From positions 5,501,822 through 5,565,821 of the forward strand of contig CM068549.1 in assembly GCA_035048495.1 (NCBI GenBank): 64,000 bases of DNA, given 5' to 3'. Positions within the stretch are counted from its first letter, which is position 1. Each line of letters begins with the position of its first letter. The DNA is from Euptelea pleiosperma (taxonomy: Eukaryota > Streptophyta > Magnoliopsida > Ranunculales > Eupteleaceae). Below are positions 44,535-56,800 of the stretch, in pieces. Below the pieces are notes generated by a model that did not search any database, had not been told where the DNA came from, and saw nothing but the letters and a program-made list of their open reading frames with translations. Both the position numbers and the translations under genes were made by a program.

Positions 44535-44734
44535 GGAGAAAACATTCGATGGCCCCGGGGGACTTCAAACTTTGATGTCTCCCTCCCAAAATGTATGACA
44601 AGTACCCTTGTTAACCACTAACCAGGGCTTTAACGCTGGTTGGGTTAAGGGATTGACGTACGTGTCTAACATTTTACATTTTGGGTGGGGGGACTTCAAA
44701 GTTTGATGTCCCCGGGGCCAGCAAATGTTTTCCC
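44535..44734. mobile_element. 200-bp fold-back, second copy, TSD TTGTAAGAG
   Basis: Left GGAGAAAACATTCGATGGCCC and right GGGGCCAGCAAATGTTTTCCC, with the same interior as the 43987 element. TTGTAAGAG is repeated at 44526-44534 and 44735-44743, a perfect 9-bp duplication. Confidence 0.85.
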
Positions 44735-44970
44735 TTGTAAGAGGTGTAGACACTAAGACCAAGTTTTCTTGGGTTTTTGTAAGAGTCAAGGGATGGTTGA
44801 TGCGTTTCACAAACGCATTGTGTTTCCATTTGAGTAGACAAGGGTCTTACTAATTCCGCAAAGGACAAGGAAGTCTGGCCCTGTATCCTAGGGGATAGTA
44901 CTCGCATGCCCTTTTTATTAACCTCTTTGTTTGTCCAAACAACAAATTGCTAAAGGTTTTAATTTCTTTT

Positions 44971-45312
44971 AGTAAAACGTGGCTAACATGGTCACTAAAT
45001 GCCCACATTATGAGCCACATGGCACATTTTTAGAGCACTCTGACTGTGGATGTTTGGCCAATCCCTAGGTGGACCTACAAGTCAAAAATAACCTGATTAG
45101 TGTTTCCTAAGTAATGGATTGGAGTCATTTTTATGGGTCGATTGTAACCGTGAGAAGTCGAGCATTATTGACCATTATTTGGAGTACAACATGGAAATGA
45201 TTGAAATCACTAAACAAGCTGATTTTTGGTTTATATGTCTACCTAGGGATTGGCCAAACATCCATACAGTCAGCGTCCTCTAAATATGTGATACGTGGCT
45301 AATATTGTAAGA
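44971..45312. mobile_element. Degenerate fold-back MITE, AGTAAAAC family
   Basis: AGTAAAACGTGGCTAACATGG starts the copy. GGATGTTTGGCCAATCCCTAG, AACAAGCTGATTTTTGG and TACGTGGCTAATATTG complete the inverted layout. The right terminus is worn away. Confidence 0.6.
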
Positions 45313-45965
45313 AATATTTTCAAAAATATATAGAAAGTCAAAAAGTTGGATATTTTTGTCTTTTGTTTGTTTGTTTTTTTTTATTTTTTTCTTTATTAAA
45401 GAGAGAATTTTAATCTCACATCCGACAAAGAAGTTTCTCTCTTGTACAAGAATAATAATAGAGTTCTAGGTAACATCAATTTACAAAAAATAGAGTGTTT
45501 TAAGTTGATCTAATTGTGCAAAATTCGATATCAATCATCGTAATTAAGGGGCTTCATTGTATCCTGAAGACGTTCTTTCTAAACCCTTTGTGGAATCACG
45601 ATTTCAATTCAGAAAGAAAAAAATATCATCTAAAAGACATCGATTATCATCGAGCCTTGGAGACCATTAATTTGATCATCATCATCTTCTTCTTCCATTA
45701 TTTTTTCTCTGATTCTTTTATTGGTATTAGTACACAGTAATTTTTACAACAAATATTGTGGGTGGTCAGGGATTATCTGGCCATCTCCAGTCAACCAAGT
45801 TTTACTCTTATTTTACGTGACAGTAGAAAAAATAGAAAGAAAAAACTCCAACTCACATTAAAAAAGTAACCAAAGTTAAGTTTACATCAGGTTACAATAG
45901 TTTTAAGGGCACGTGCGATGGGGAAGGGGAAGTTGCTCCCGGGTCCTTGGAATAGCGGCGGACTC
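45313..45965. other. No gene seen; AT-rich
   Basis: T- and A-rich sequence; an open frame at 45516-45740 is Ile/Phe/Asn-rich and chance-like. It is bounded on the right by the start of the duplicated segment. Confidence 0.35.
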
Positions 45966-46268
45966 TTCTTTTATAAGCAAACCAAGGTTTAAATGTTCCG
46001 TTATAATGTTGTAACGGTCAATTATAATGTTAACCATCCCTGCTTTAACATTTTTTTTTGAAACTGTGGGTATTCCAGCCTCTTAGAGCACCCGACTAGT
46101 CCCCCGAGGCATGATAGTCACCGCTTCCACACGTATTGGAGTGGACGTGGAGTCCTGGCCAACCATCCCTTAGCATTATCGTTATGAATGTTACAATGGG
46201 TCCTAGCAGTCACGTCCGAGCAAAAGGAAAGTTGGAATATTAATATTTCAATAAAAGTATAAAAAAAT

Positions 46269-46658
46269 GGTCGGGCTCCGTTGACAGATCTAAAATGACA
46301 GATAAAATGACGGACATAATATAAGCCACGTGCCATATTTTTACAGGACTCTGACGTATGGATGTTTGTACTATCCCATGGTGAACCTACTAACCAAATA
46401 TTAGCCTGATTAGTGATTTATAGGTTTTGGATTGGACTTATTTTCATGGGCTGATCTCAACTGCGGCAATTTGAGCAGTATTTGAGGTATAAAGATGCAA
46501 CACTTATAAATTACTAATCACGCTGATTTTTGGTTTGTAGGTCCACCATGGGATAGGACAAACATCCGTACGGTCAGAGTCCTGTAACAGTGTGCCACCT
46601 GGCTTATATTGTGTCCCTGTCATTCCTTTCATTGTTTATCTGTCAACGGAGCCCGACC
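46269..46658. mobile_element. Fold-back MITE, GGTCGGGCTCCGTTGACAG family
   Basis: GGTCGGGCTCCGTTGACAGAT pairs with ATCTGTCAACGGAGCCCGACC. The interior resembles the AGTAAAAC family (GGATGTTTGT, AATATTAGCCTGATTAGTG, CACGTGCC). Flanks TAAAAAAAT and CAAAAAAAT suggest a 9-bp duplication but are low-complexity. The same element occurs at 59154-59547. Confidence 0.75.
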
Positions 46659-46905
46659 CAAAAAAATATGTTTTTCCAAAATTACTACCATTATATCCAT
46701 TATAGTGGCAGTTATATTATGCTGTAATTTTTTCGTATTTGGATGTTATTTTAGAAATAACATAAGCAGGTTGAGCCGTTACCCGTCTGCTTTTATTTTT
46801 TGTAATAACGGCCGTTTTTAAAACCATAAAGCATACATTCATTGTTGGGGATCATGACGTCATGGAATCTTTTAATGGGGAGTGGGTCATCTAACTAAAG
46901 CTAAC

Positions 46906-47293
46906 AAGTAAAACTTCGGTCACTGCGTTGTGACCGAAGCTGGTCACAGCCCACAATCCGAGCCATGTGGTACACTATTAGAGGGCGCTGACCGTATGGA
47001 TGTTTGGCCAGTCCGTCGTTGGACCTGCAAACCAATGATCAGCTTGATTATTAATTTACTTGGATCTTCGCACCCAAATAATGCTCAAATTCCTACAATT
47101 AAAATCAACCCATGAAAATAACTTCAATCCAACGCTTAGAAATCACTGACAACGTTTATTTTTGGTTTAGTTCACCTAGTGATTGGCCAAACATCCATAC
47201 AGTCAGCATCCACTAATAATGTGCCATGTGGCTTGTATGGTGGGCTGTGACCGGCTTCGGTCACCACGCGCTGTGACCGAAGTAGTTTTACTC
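46906..47293. mobile_element. Fold-back MITE, AAGTAAAACTTCGGTC variant, copy A
   Basis: Termini AAGTAAAACTTCGGTCAC and GTGACCGAAGTAGTTTTACTC. Left flank AAAGCTAAC (46897-46905), right flank AAAGCTAGC (47294-47302), 8 of 9. The counterpart at 62613-62979 has both flanks identical. Confidence 0.78.
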
Positions 47294-47610
47294 AAAGCTA
47301 GCTGTTTGTTAGATTCTCTCGGCTCAAGTACCAAGCCGATGTAGTTTAAAATAAGTCCACGGAAGTCTCGTGTTTCTTATTTCTAATGATAATAATAATA
47401 AAAGGTTGGTGATAATCATTTATTTAATATAAATGGATAACACCGCGATATCAGTGATTTAAAATGTGGCCGTGTGCTTAAACAAAACAAATAAAATAAA
47501 ATAAAATGTCGACATAGGAAAACGATAAACATGGTGTTCATGTGTTCAAAGGACTGACTACGTAGCTTATAGACAAAAATCAAGTCAAGTCATTGATCCA
47601 AGTCCAACTA

Positions 47611-48380
47611 GACCGTACTTGGTTCGCTGCACTTGGATGCAAATACAATGAATTGTGTTCCAATCACTTGCGGTGTAAGTCACTTACGATTGTTTGGTTC
47701 ACGCCGTATGAATAGATGCAGATGAAGTTTAGCTGATTGGTTGGTAGTGCATTGCAAATGAATGCAATGGATTATTTTATTTCTTGATTTTACAAAAAAA
47801 GTGCACAATAAAATTATTATTGTTATCATTGTTGATTCAATTCATTATTATTATTATTAATTATAATTATAATTATTGTCATTATAATCATGGTTTAAAA
47901 AATGGCCGTTATAATATATTCAGACCTCCACCGTTACGTTATGTACCGTTAAAACACTTAAAAAATAATGGCTTTTATTTTTGTTATAATTGACGTTATT
48001 TTCCATTTTTTCCCGTTATAACGACCGTTATTTTTTAGAAAATTTTGTAAAACAAATGGTCATTATTTTCTATTATTTTCATTTATTCAAATTTGAAAAT
48101 TTGAATTTCAGTGCCATTTTGTTGTTATTATTATAATTGTTATTTTCTTTTTTCTTTTTTTTTTTGGAAAAAAAAATGTTGAGCTAACACAATGCACTTA
48201 CTTGCAGCAGTTTTTGGGCTGCACTTCCTTGCTTCTATTTTGTTAAGGACTCTGCAGGGACTTGTCAACCACTTGCACGATAGTTCATTGCACATTGCAC
48301 ACCTCCAACCAATCACTTTCAATCTCAAAATTGTGGCAAGTGAGTGCATTACACTCAATTTGCTGTGAACCAAGTAGGGC
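47611..48380. mobile_element. 770-bp MITE with 3-bp TSD CTA; empty site in copy B
   Basis: Left end GACCGTACTTGGTTCGCTGC, right end TTGCTGTGAACCAAGTAGGGC, inverted and imperfect. CTA stands at 47608-47610 and 48381-48383. At 63328-63330 copy B reads straight from GTCCAACTA into AGTTGCA with one CTA: the empty site. A 3-bp duplication and GGCCCT..TTGGTT termini fit PIF/Harbinger. It also contains AT-rich inverted sequence (CCGTTATAACG). Confidence 0.85.
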
Positions 48381-48936
48381 CTAAGTTGCAGTAATCTGTC
48401 AATTTGAGTTAATGCGAACTACAAAAAAAAAAAAAAAAAAAAAAAAAAGAGTTACGTAAAGCGTGCGTCGTACAGTAATAAGGTAGAGGTATAGTGATTT
48501 TTGTTACTCACTGCTGTAATGTGAGCCCACTAACCGCACATATGTTTAGCCCACTTCTTGGTGTACATTTATACCAAAAATCAGCTTTTTTGATGATTTT
48601 AACCGTCGTATATTTTAGTACCTAAAAATGATTAAATCCAACGGTTAAAATCGTGCCTTAAAGAGTATTAAAATTTAATGGTTAGATATCAATCATGATA
48701 ATTTTTTGGTGTATATATGGACCAAGGGGTGGGCTAAGCATCCATGCATTCAAAAATGCTACGTGGATTATTCTTTAGAGCCCACTGAACTTATGGATGG
48801 TTGGTCCACCTCTTGATGGATCTACACATCAAAAATACGGTTTATTGTTGATTTATGTCAATTGGATTTAGCATTTTAATAATGTGATTTCTTGGCTGTT
48901 GGATTTGTGCTTTTATTTAGATGCTAAAATATAACC

Positions 48937-49419
48937 ATTAGAAATAATCGATCAAGATGATATTTGATATCTAGATCTAACAATAGGTGGATCAAACATC
49001 GATAAGGTTAGTAAGCCCTAAAGCGAACTCCCCTGGCACTGCCACTGTTTTTTTGCTAGGGACCTTGCCCCCCTTGAATAACATCCTGTCTCCGCCACTG
49101 CCGATACTTTCACATCGGAAAAAGTATGTTGTCAACCAATAATGGTCCCAGAGTTCGTGAAGCGCGTGAGGGAAAATCAAGAGCTCGTCCACCTCGACCG
49201 CGTGGCTCCGCTACTGTTTTCTTGCTTGCCACCTTGCCCACTTGAAAAAAATCCTAGCTCCGCAACTGCTGATACCTTTTACATTTTTTTCATAAAAAAT
49301 ATGCTGCCAGCCAGTGATGGTCGCAAAGTTCGTGAAGCGCGTGAGGGAAAATCAAGAGGCTGTACACCTTAGGTTCCCAACCATTGTACGTTTCTCTTGA
49401 CGCACACCATATCTAGACT
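48937..49419. repeat. Two tandem units of about 170 bp
   Basis: Units at about 49030-49200 and 49200-49370 share 'CACTGCCACTGTTTTTTTGC / CCGCTACTGTTTTCTTGC', 'ACCTTGCCC.CTTGAA', 'CCGATAC..TTTCACAT' and 'GTTCGTGAAGCGCGTGAGGG'. No gene is evident. Confidence 0.65.
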
Positions 49420-50130
49420 TGTGTTTTTTTTTTTTTTTTATACGAAAAATTTCTTAAACAAAAATAAATTTAAACATATTTGCAAAAAATAAAAACAACT
49501 TTCTAACATTTACAAAAAGTAACTAAACCCCTTTTGAAAGGGCATCTTGACAAAAATTAAAGCTGAAAAAGCTGACAGATACCCTTTAAAAGGACATTTG
49601 CCCATAGAGGCATAAAACTTCTATCACAATACGAGCCACGTGTCACACTCTTAGTGGACCGTATGTATGTTTGGCCAGTCCCTAGGTGGACCTGCAAACC
49701 AAAAATCAGCCTGATTAGTAATTTACAACCTTTGGATCTTTGCACTCAAATAATGCTCAAATTCCTACGGTTAAAATCAACCCATGAAAATATCTTCAAT
49801 CCAACGTTTATAAACCACTGATAATGTTTATTTTTGGTATGTAGGTCCACCTAGTGAGTGGCCAAACATCCATACGGTCAACGTCCACTAAGACTGTGCC
49901 ACGTGGCTTGTATTGTGTCAGAAGTTTTATGTCTCCATGGGCAAACACCCTTTAAATGGACGTTGTCAGCCTTTTTCAATTTTAATTTTTGGCAGGCAGA
50001 ATTGTCAGCCCTTTTTCAGTTTTAATTTTTGTCAGGCAAAAACGCTTCGTTACTTTTTTTGTAAATGTCAAAAAGTTTTTTTTTTTTTGGAAATACATTT
50101 AAATTTATTTTCGTTTATGAAATTTTTCAT
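49420..50130. mobile_element. Large fold-back enclosing a smaller fold-back
   Basis: Outer arms about 49420-49610 and 49932-50130 are inverted (TTAAAAGGACATTTGCCCATAGAG against CTCCATGGGCAAACACCCTTTAAA; CAAAAATTAAAGCTGAAAAAGCTGAC against GTCAGCCTTTTTCAATTTTAATTTTTG; a long A/T segment on each side). The right arm has an internal duplication of the GTCAG..CTTTTTCA.TTTTAATTTTT unit. The core 49611-49931 is a MITE of the CATAAAACTTCTATCAC variant. Confidence 0.65.
49611..49931. mobile_element. Inner fold-back MITE, CATAAAACTTCTATCAC variant
   Basis: CATAAAACTTCTATCACAATACG pairs with GTATTGTGTCAGAAGTTTTATG. Halves have GCCACGTGTC and GCCACGTGGC. Confidence 0.75.
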
Positions 50131-50184
50131 TTTTTACCACAAAGAGGATGTCCACCTGAGGTAGACATCACATTTTATGAAATA

Positions 50185-50228
50185 AATAATAATAATAATA
50201 AAATCACTACATTTTGTAGGGCCACTAG

Positions 50229-50265
<37 letters not shown>

Positions 50266-50296
50266 TCACTACATTTCGTAGGGCCACTAGATTAGG
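50185..50296. repeat. (AAT)n run plus duplicated 30-bp phrase
   Basis: An AAT run followed by AAATCACTACATTT.GTAGGG and CCACTAGATTA occurs twice in tandem, with a longer AAT run in the second unit. Confidence 0.85.
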
Positions 50297-50747
50297 AAGG
50301 GGACTATTCCAAATTAAGTTGTGGGCGTGAGCATGTATACGTGGTGAATTTTTAATGTCAACGAGATCAAAATTTGTTTTGGAAATTGAGATCAAAACGT
50401 GCATACATGATTTTAGGACCCACTAGTTCCACGCCAGTAAGATGATCTTTAACATAGAGCTCGAGCTAATCCTTGACTATTTTCCATCAGCTAGAAATGG
50501 GAAAAATCGTTGAAGCCCTCAGCGATAAGAACATGGCTAATGCCTTTATCAAAGGTGTGAGCTCCAACTTCCAAAAAAACTCTCATTTGTAAAGAATAAT
50601 TTCTTATTCTAGTTTTGGCAAAGATTCCGTGTGACATAAATATTCATGTAACCTATGAGCACTAGTGTAGCTTTGAAGTTGTCGTGGTACGCATTCCTCG
50701 CCGACTACATGAAGATTAAAAGATAAAGATCGCAAGAATCAGACGGT
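50297..50747. other. No gene seen; includes left part of CAATCGATTG repeat B
   Basis: 50300-50680 is unassigned. 50685-50747 (GTCGTGGTACGCAT..GCAAGAATCAGACGGT) matches the reverse complement of 31088-31160 and is the left flank of repeat copy B, interrupted by solo LTR copy 7. Confidence 0.5.
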
Positions 50748-52262
50748 TGAAAGTAGGTTTTTTCCGCGTCGTTGGTTACGGAAACCCTAGAATCAACACA
50801 TTTGTAATTTATTCAGTTTTATTCCTACAAAATTAAGCTTTCTTTGCACAGTGGAAGTATGTCGGATGTCGATCTCCACTCGGGATTAATCGATTAACGC
50901 AATAAAGAACATAAAATGACAGATTTTTTTTCTTTAGAAAAGCATGGAGAGGTGAGGACGGTGATTCGGATTTTAAAACATGCTGTGATCAAGAGATGAT
51001 GATAATTATCTAAAAATAAAGAACAGATAAATAAGGAATTCATGAAATAACTACACCAACATAAAATTCATTTATTAAACTAAAAATGTCAAATTACGAT
51101 GCTTACAAAATAAATTCATCTACACTAAAATCAACTAGAACTAACCTAGAAAGTATTAAAAGGTAGAGAGAGAAATAAGAGAGAAGAGATAGAACTAGAG
51201 AGAGAGGACATATAGAAAGAGAGAAAGAAGAAATCTAGAGAGAAAAAGAGAGAGAAAGGGAGAAAATTTAGAGAGAGAACCTTACCTTAGGATGAATGGT
51301 TGGGAGCAAACCTTGATTGGCCAGTCAAAGGTGATCACCGACGTTAATGGAGGGTGGTGACGCCGGAGTGATGGTGGAAGGAGCAAAGAGCACCTACAGC
51401 AAGGGTATCCATATCTTCAACGTAGAGAAAATGGTGTGGAGCATGGCATGGACAGTAGGGAGCATGAGGAGGGCCTCCTTGCTGTAGAGCAGCGACCGTC
51501 CAAGAGTAGGAAGGGCTCTACACTCCAGTGGTGTGAGCTTTTGAGGACCGTGCAGGTGTGCTTCTCAGAGGATGTGGTGAGGAGGCGGACCACCTCCAAT
51601 AGTAGTCGATCTTGCTGCAGTTTGTTAGAAGGGGCAGACCAGCAAGGTGAAAACTGAAATGTGGTGGAGAACGGTGGTGATGGAAGGTGGAGCAAGGAAG
51701 GAGAAGGAGGCATTGGGCGGTGCTTAGTTGCAGGTAGCGGTGTTGCTGTTTGCAACACCAGAGATGGTATGCAGCAATGGTGAGGCGCGGCAAGACGGGG
51801 CAGAAGAAGAAGAGAATACGAAGAAGGAGGAGAAAACAGAGAAGAGAAGAGGAGAAGGTGTTGTTGCAGGTGGTGGAGCAAGGTGGAGAGGACAGGCAGA
51901 GCTGCTGCTTGTTGGTGCGCCAAGGAGGGAGGTGGTTGGCGGAGACGTGGAGAAGAAGGAAGGGGAGTTGCTGGCGGTGGGTTTCACAAACCAGGCTGTT
52001 GAGAGGAGCTCAGGGTTGTGGAGCAAGTAGATGGTGGAGGAACTCATGCGCAGCGACAGCAAGAGGTGCAGCAGTGGTGCGCTGGCGGTGGAGGCGATGG
52101 ACTGGTTCAGTCCACCAGAAAAGATGAGAAGAAGGACAGCAGCCTGTGGATGAGAGGCGCACAGCCTGTGGGTGAGCCCGTGGAGAAGAAGGATGAGCTG
52201 CCCACTCCTCTTCTTGTTGAAAGGGATAGTCTTGAGAGCATTAGGTGCTGCTGCAGGTGATG

Positions 52263-52289
52263 GCTGGAGTTGCAACCTGCAACTCCGGC
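52263..52289. repeat. Hairpin, 12-bp arms with one mismatch
   Basis: The arms GCTGGAGTTGCA and TGCAACTCCGGC flank ACC. Confidence 0.75.
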
Positions 52290-52956
52290 GAAAATGTTAG
52301 GAAGAAGATGAAAAAGATGAAAAAGAATAAGAAGAAAGGAGGAGGAAGAAGAAAGGGAAAACGTTCGGGGATGTTTTGGGGAAGGCCAGATGGAGATGGG
52401 AGCAAGATTAGGGTTCCAAAGAACCCTCTCTTCTCCCCTTTTAAAGCTCCCTAGTTTTCATTAATGGAAATTAGGAATTTTTTTGAAATAAAATATATAT
52501 TAAAGTAAAACCTTACTTTTCTTTGGGGAATTTCCCCATTTAGTGGATCCTCATTTTTTATTTAAAAATAATTAATTTAAAGCATTTGAAAATCGCGAGG
52601 TCCACTAAATGGTCGGGCCACGGGTCGATGATGATGGGCCCGGCTACTAGTCCACAAGGATTGATGATGTCCATCGTCTCACAAGATGATGTGACAGACA
52701 ATTTGATGACGATCGGATGGATGATGACTTGATTGGGACCCAGATTGGTAGATCGATGGATCTAGAGAGATCCAACGGTCCGGTGGAAGATCCAACGGTC
52801 AGAAAGCTAGGAGATGAGACAGAGCCAATGGGCAGGAGTTCTGGGGTTAGGTCAGTAGATCCGAAGACCGAGAGATGAAGAGAGAGAGAATAAGGAGAGA
52901 TGAGATAGAAAATTAGGGGGATGAGAGAGAAAATATCAGAAAATGGAGATAAAAGT

Positions 52957-53030
52957 ATTGGCGGAGGGTCTGGAACCTTGGTCTTCACTGTGACCATCCT
53001 CACACTTCTCTAGTAGAGTAGACCATCATT
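52957..53030 (-). other. tRNA-like A/B-box segment in LTR copy 7
   Basis: The minus strand reads AATGATGGTCTACTCTACTA, then AAGGTTCCAGACCC, then CCGCCAAT with four Ts soon after. Confidence 0.45.
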
Positions 53031-53481
53031 CCTTGCTGACTCATATGGCTTTAAACGCTTTAGTTCATCTCTTGGTCATTGGCTTTCCTACTCTCTTCGT
53101 TCTTTGGGCCGGCTTTTTGGTCCTCTTATTCAGCCCATATTTGGCTCATATCTTCTAGTCATAGCCTGTGGCTCTTCAAGCTTTGATATTAGGCTTCTGT
53201 GGTTGATCGTGGGCCCGCAAGTCTTGAGAATAGCCCGATCAAGTTTTCTGTAAGAGAAAAGCACGTAATGAGACTTGATCATAACGTCTTTATACCTAGA
53301 CTTCCAGAAATTCGTTTAATGCCTGCAAATATACCATTTCGTTTAGAAAAGTGTGTTCTGCTCAATGAAATAGACTCTTACGTAGAAAAGTGGATAATTA
53401 GAGCAGTTTTATGTAGGAGAGTGTGATAACGCTTAGAAGATAACAATGGAAAATATGCACTTTTAAGTGAATATCAACGGT

Positions 53482-53861
53482 TGATGACATGAGTCATCTG
53501 AGTAACTGTGTCTCGACTATTAAAGATCGTGTACGCTCGCATAGGAAGGTAAGAGACTTAGTGACCATAGGAATATGATATTAAAATCTAATTAATGGTT
53601 GAACTAAGTCAAAGGACTAACCTTAGTCATTTAATGCAAAGAGAAGTTAAAATATTGACTAAGGGAAATCCAATTGATTGGACTCTACGGGACAGAAACT
53701 TCCCAGAGTACAATCGATTGGAGTCTTATTTACAATCGTTTGGACCAAGTCCGATCGATTGAACTGTGAAAACCAATCGATTGGACCATACGGGACAGAA
53801 CTTCCAAAGTACCTAATCGATTGGATCCTGAGTACAATCGATTGCTTTTATGAACAAAAAC
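53482..53861 (+). repeat. CAATCGATTG-rich repeat, copy B
   Basis: Seven near-copies of CAATCGATTG at 53669-53847. 53482-53600 is the inverse of 31010-31095. The order of parts is the mirror of copy A. Confidence 0.65.
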
Positions 53862-56800
53862 TATCACGCCCCGGATTTCAACTACTAGAATCACGAGGTG
53901 TGTGCCACGTGTCTTGAATCCACTCTTTGAATTCAAGACACGTAAGGCATTCACTCGCTCTCATCTAATCCCAAGCTATGAAATTTCAAGGATATTTTTT
54001 TTAAAAGGTAAGCAGAAGCGTCACATCATCACCATGATAATTTGCATATAAGTATTCTAATAGATAATAAGGTGTGAGACATGGATACTATAAGGTTTAA
54101 GTCATCATATGTACATGTATAAGGAAGTCCAAAAAGATAACAGTGTAAGTAGCTCAAAATACAGACGCTGATAGAGCACGAGGCTCTCCAAATGTGTGAT
54201 AGATGCCCAAAACGTATATACAAATCTCTAAACCCATATACCTACTCGAGGTCCTGAAGGTCATTGGCAGAATAACCTCCACAGCACTCACAGAAGTAAA
54301 GGCTCGGCTCCTCCTCACTGACTGTGACGGTAGAAGCGGGCTCCTCCTCACAAACTGTGATAGTTTGAAAAAATTTCTTTCCTTGGGTTTCTTAAGAGAA
54401 ATTTGCAAATTAAAGAACTTGCTTCAGCCCACAACTGAACTTCATCAAAGGGAAGATAAGGAAAACATAGGAAACCATAAATCAACAAATCTTTTTCACA
54501 ATCTCAACAACAAAGTTAGCAATTTTTACCTCACAGTTCATTAGAGCTAGCACTGTTGCTCAAATGGATGACCGTGATCCTCCTCTGTTCCCAATCCAGA
54601 CCTTCAAAATACAATCTGAACAATGCAAAATGCCATATTTTTTGTTCAAAAATGAAATTAGGGTTCTAGAAGAATAGATAGGAATAACTCACCATGAGAT
54701 GGTGGGGATGGTTTCTTTGCGTTCTTCTCTACCATGAGACCCCTTTGCTGAATCTTGATCGGTGTTCTGTAACAGAACATTGAACTCGAAATCCCCAATG
54801 ATGAGAGAGAGAAAGAGAGAGAGAGAGAACGGGAGAGTTGAAGATGAGAATGAAGAGTTGTAGATAGAGAGGGAGAGGAAGATAGTATATCCAAGCTGGA
54901 TTAAAGCTTGATTTGATCGAGTGAGAAAGATGGGTGACGAGAAAGAGAAATCAGATTAAAAGAGAGAGTAAAAGAAAAAAAACCCAAAAACCCATCTAGG
55001 GTTCGGCCAAACGTCGATGCTCAAACATCTAGGGTTCGGCTAAACATCTGGGGTTCCGCCGCTGCATCTAGTGTTCGGCCAAACATCCATACGATCAGAA
55101 ATCTCTAATTTCTGGTCCAAAAATCATAAAAAATAATTAAATACAACATTACTCTTACCTGATATTCTTGCGACGACGTCACGACGGTGTAGGTAGGTAG
55201 ATGATGGAGGAGATTTGAGGGGATATTCACACGACGGTGCACATGTGTAGATTTGAGTGCTGCAAAGCATGGTAAATGGTAGGCATAGCACAGGCAGAGT
55301 AACGATTGACTAGAGCACCGGTGGAGCAATGGTCGGAGTATCACTGGCGAAGAGGGATATGGGTGGAGAGGGAGAGAGCATACAGATAGGGAAAGAGGTA
55401 GCATGTTCAAAGAAAAAAGAGAGATATCGACTATATGGGTATTAATTTGTTCGTGCATGGGGAGCGGAGATTTAGTTTAAGCGTCGATATTTGTTACAAT
55501 CATGGCATAAAGTCTAAAAGTGGTCATAAACCACAGTTTCGCAAAATCCATGGCCTGAAGTAAGGGTTTATCCTACAGTTTCAACTACGGATTTTAATAA
55601 AATTGTAGCCTTTCATTTTTTTAATTAACTCGTCTTTTACAAAAATCATGGCCTAAAGGTTAGGGCTCCGGTTCTAGTAAAAATTGTGACCATTTTGCAA
55701 CACTTTAAGCCACAGATTTTACTAAAATCATACTCTTTTATTTTTTAAATTAATTTTTGTTAAATTTAGACTTTTACACTTCATTTTTAAATAAAACCGT
55801 AGTCTATCTATTTTTTAATAGTGTAGTCTAAACAGTATTATGTAGTAGTGTCTGCTCCAGTAACTCCTCAAAAATATCTTCTATGAAGTTTGTAAGGATG
55901 AGCTTTTTTTTAAAGAAAAGTCCAGCAAGTGATCTAACTTTTTACAACATGTCTATAGAGGGCAAAATAATTTTCCAAATTGACGAACGAGGCAAACCAT
56001 GAAATGCAATAATAGCATAATAGGTGGTCTATGCAAATAGATATATCATAGCTAGAAGGAAACCAATAACTTTTCGCTAAAAACACAAGTAAGGCAGTAA
56101 ACACAATAATTAAAAGTAACAATTGTTGCATAATTAAAACAGAGATGATCATGATATAAATGTATGAGATGCAAGTCCAGAAATCAGTAATAGTGGCAGG
56201 TCCAAGTCATAACCTCCCGGCCCACACCGGGCGTTACTCATGAGTCTACCTATAAGCATGCAACATAATAGTTCATTTAACTTTCATCACTTATCATCTT
56301 TCTTCTTAATTAATCGGGACCCAGTCCCACAAATTTATTTTGGACCACTAGAAATATCGACTGGTTTTCTCACCGCCCTAGCCAGAGTCTCTCTTTGATG
56401 GAGAACCACCAACTAAGAAATCAAGTCACCGATATACAATATATATAGCTCCCAAATTCACTGGGTAGAGCATCTTGTAACCGATTTCACCGCTGGTCAA
56501 ACGTTCGACAACTGTAGATTTACTAAGGATCCAAAGTTCATCCGATGCGGCTGTTCACCTACACCCTCACCTAATAGCCCATCGGGTGATCATATATCTC
56601 TAGTGTCCAACGATCATACAAGTTGGAAACAATGATTATCTTATTATATGAACAATGCCACTTAAGATCCCGAAGTACTCGTCAATCGTGCAATCGGTCA
56701 GAATATTGAAAGATGCAAGTTTATGATATAATGTAGTATATCGAAAAACAAAATCTTTAAAACCTTTTGTGAATGGTGTGTATTTTAAAATTCATTTGGT

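Larger units (their letters stand above)
45966..48936 (+). repeat. Duplicated segment, copy A
   Basis: Nearly collinear with 58728-63887. Shared landmarks include GTTATAATGTTGTAACGGTC, the 46269 and 46906 fold-backs, GGGATCATGACGTCATGG, AAACGATAAACATGGTG, and a tail to GCTTTTATTTAGATGCTAAA. Differences: copy A has a 770-bp MITE at 47611-48380, lacks about 90 bp present at 58895-58980, and lacks the LINE. Both copies are direct and their starts are about 12.8 kb apart. Confidence 0.85.
50748..53476 (-). mobile_element. Solo LTR, copy 7 (TSD ACGGT)
   Basis: It runs from TGAAAGTAGGTTTTTTCCGC to AAGTGAATATCA. Perfect ACGGT stands at 50743-50747 and 53477-53481. Length is 2729 bp. Contents: GAGAGA-rich block 51.16-51.29 kb, hairpin at 52263, two rather than three GATCCAACGGTC units near 52.78 kb, and the tRNA-like segment. 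It sits 25 kb from the main nest and splits a CAATCGATTG repeat, matched by eye to the uninterrupted copy A near 31 kb. Confidence 0.85.
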
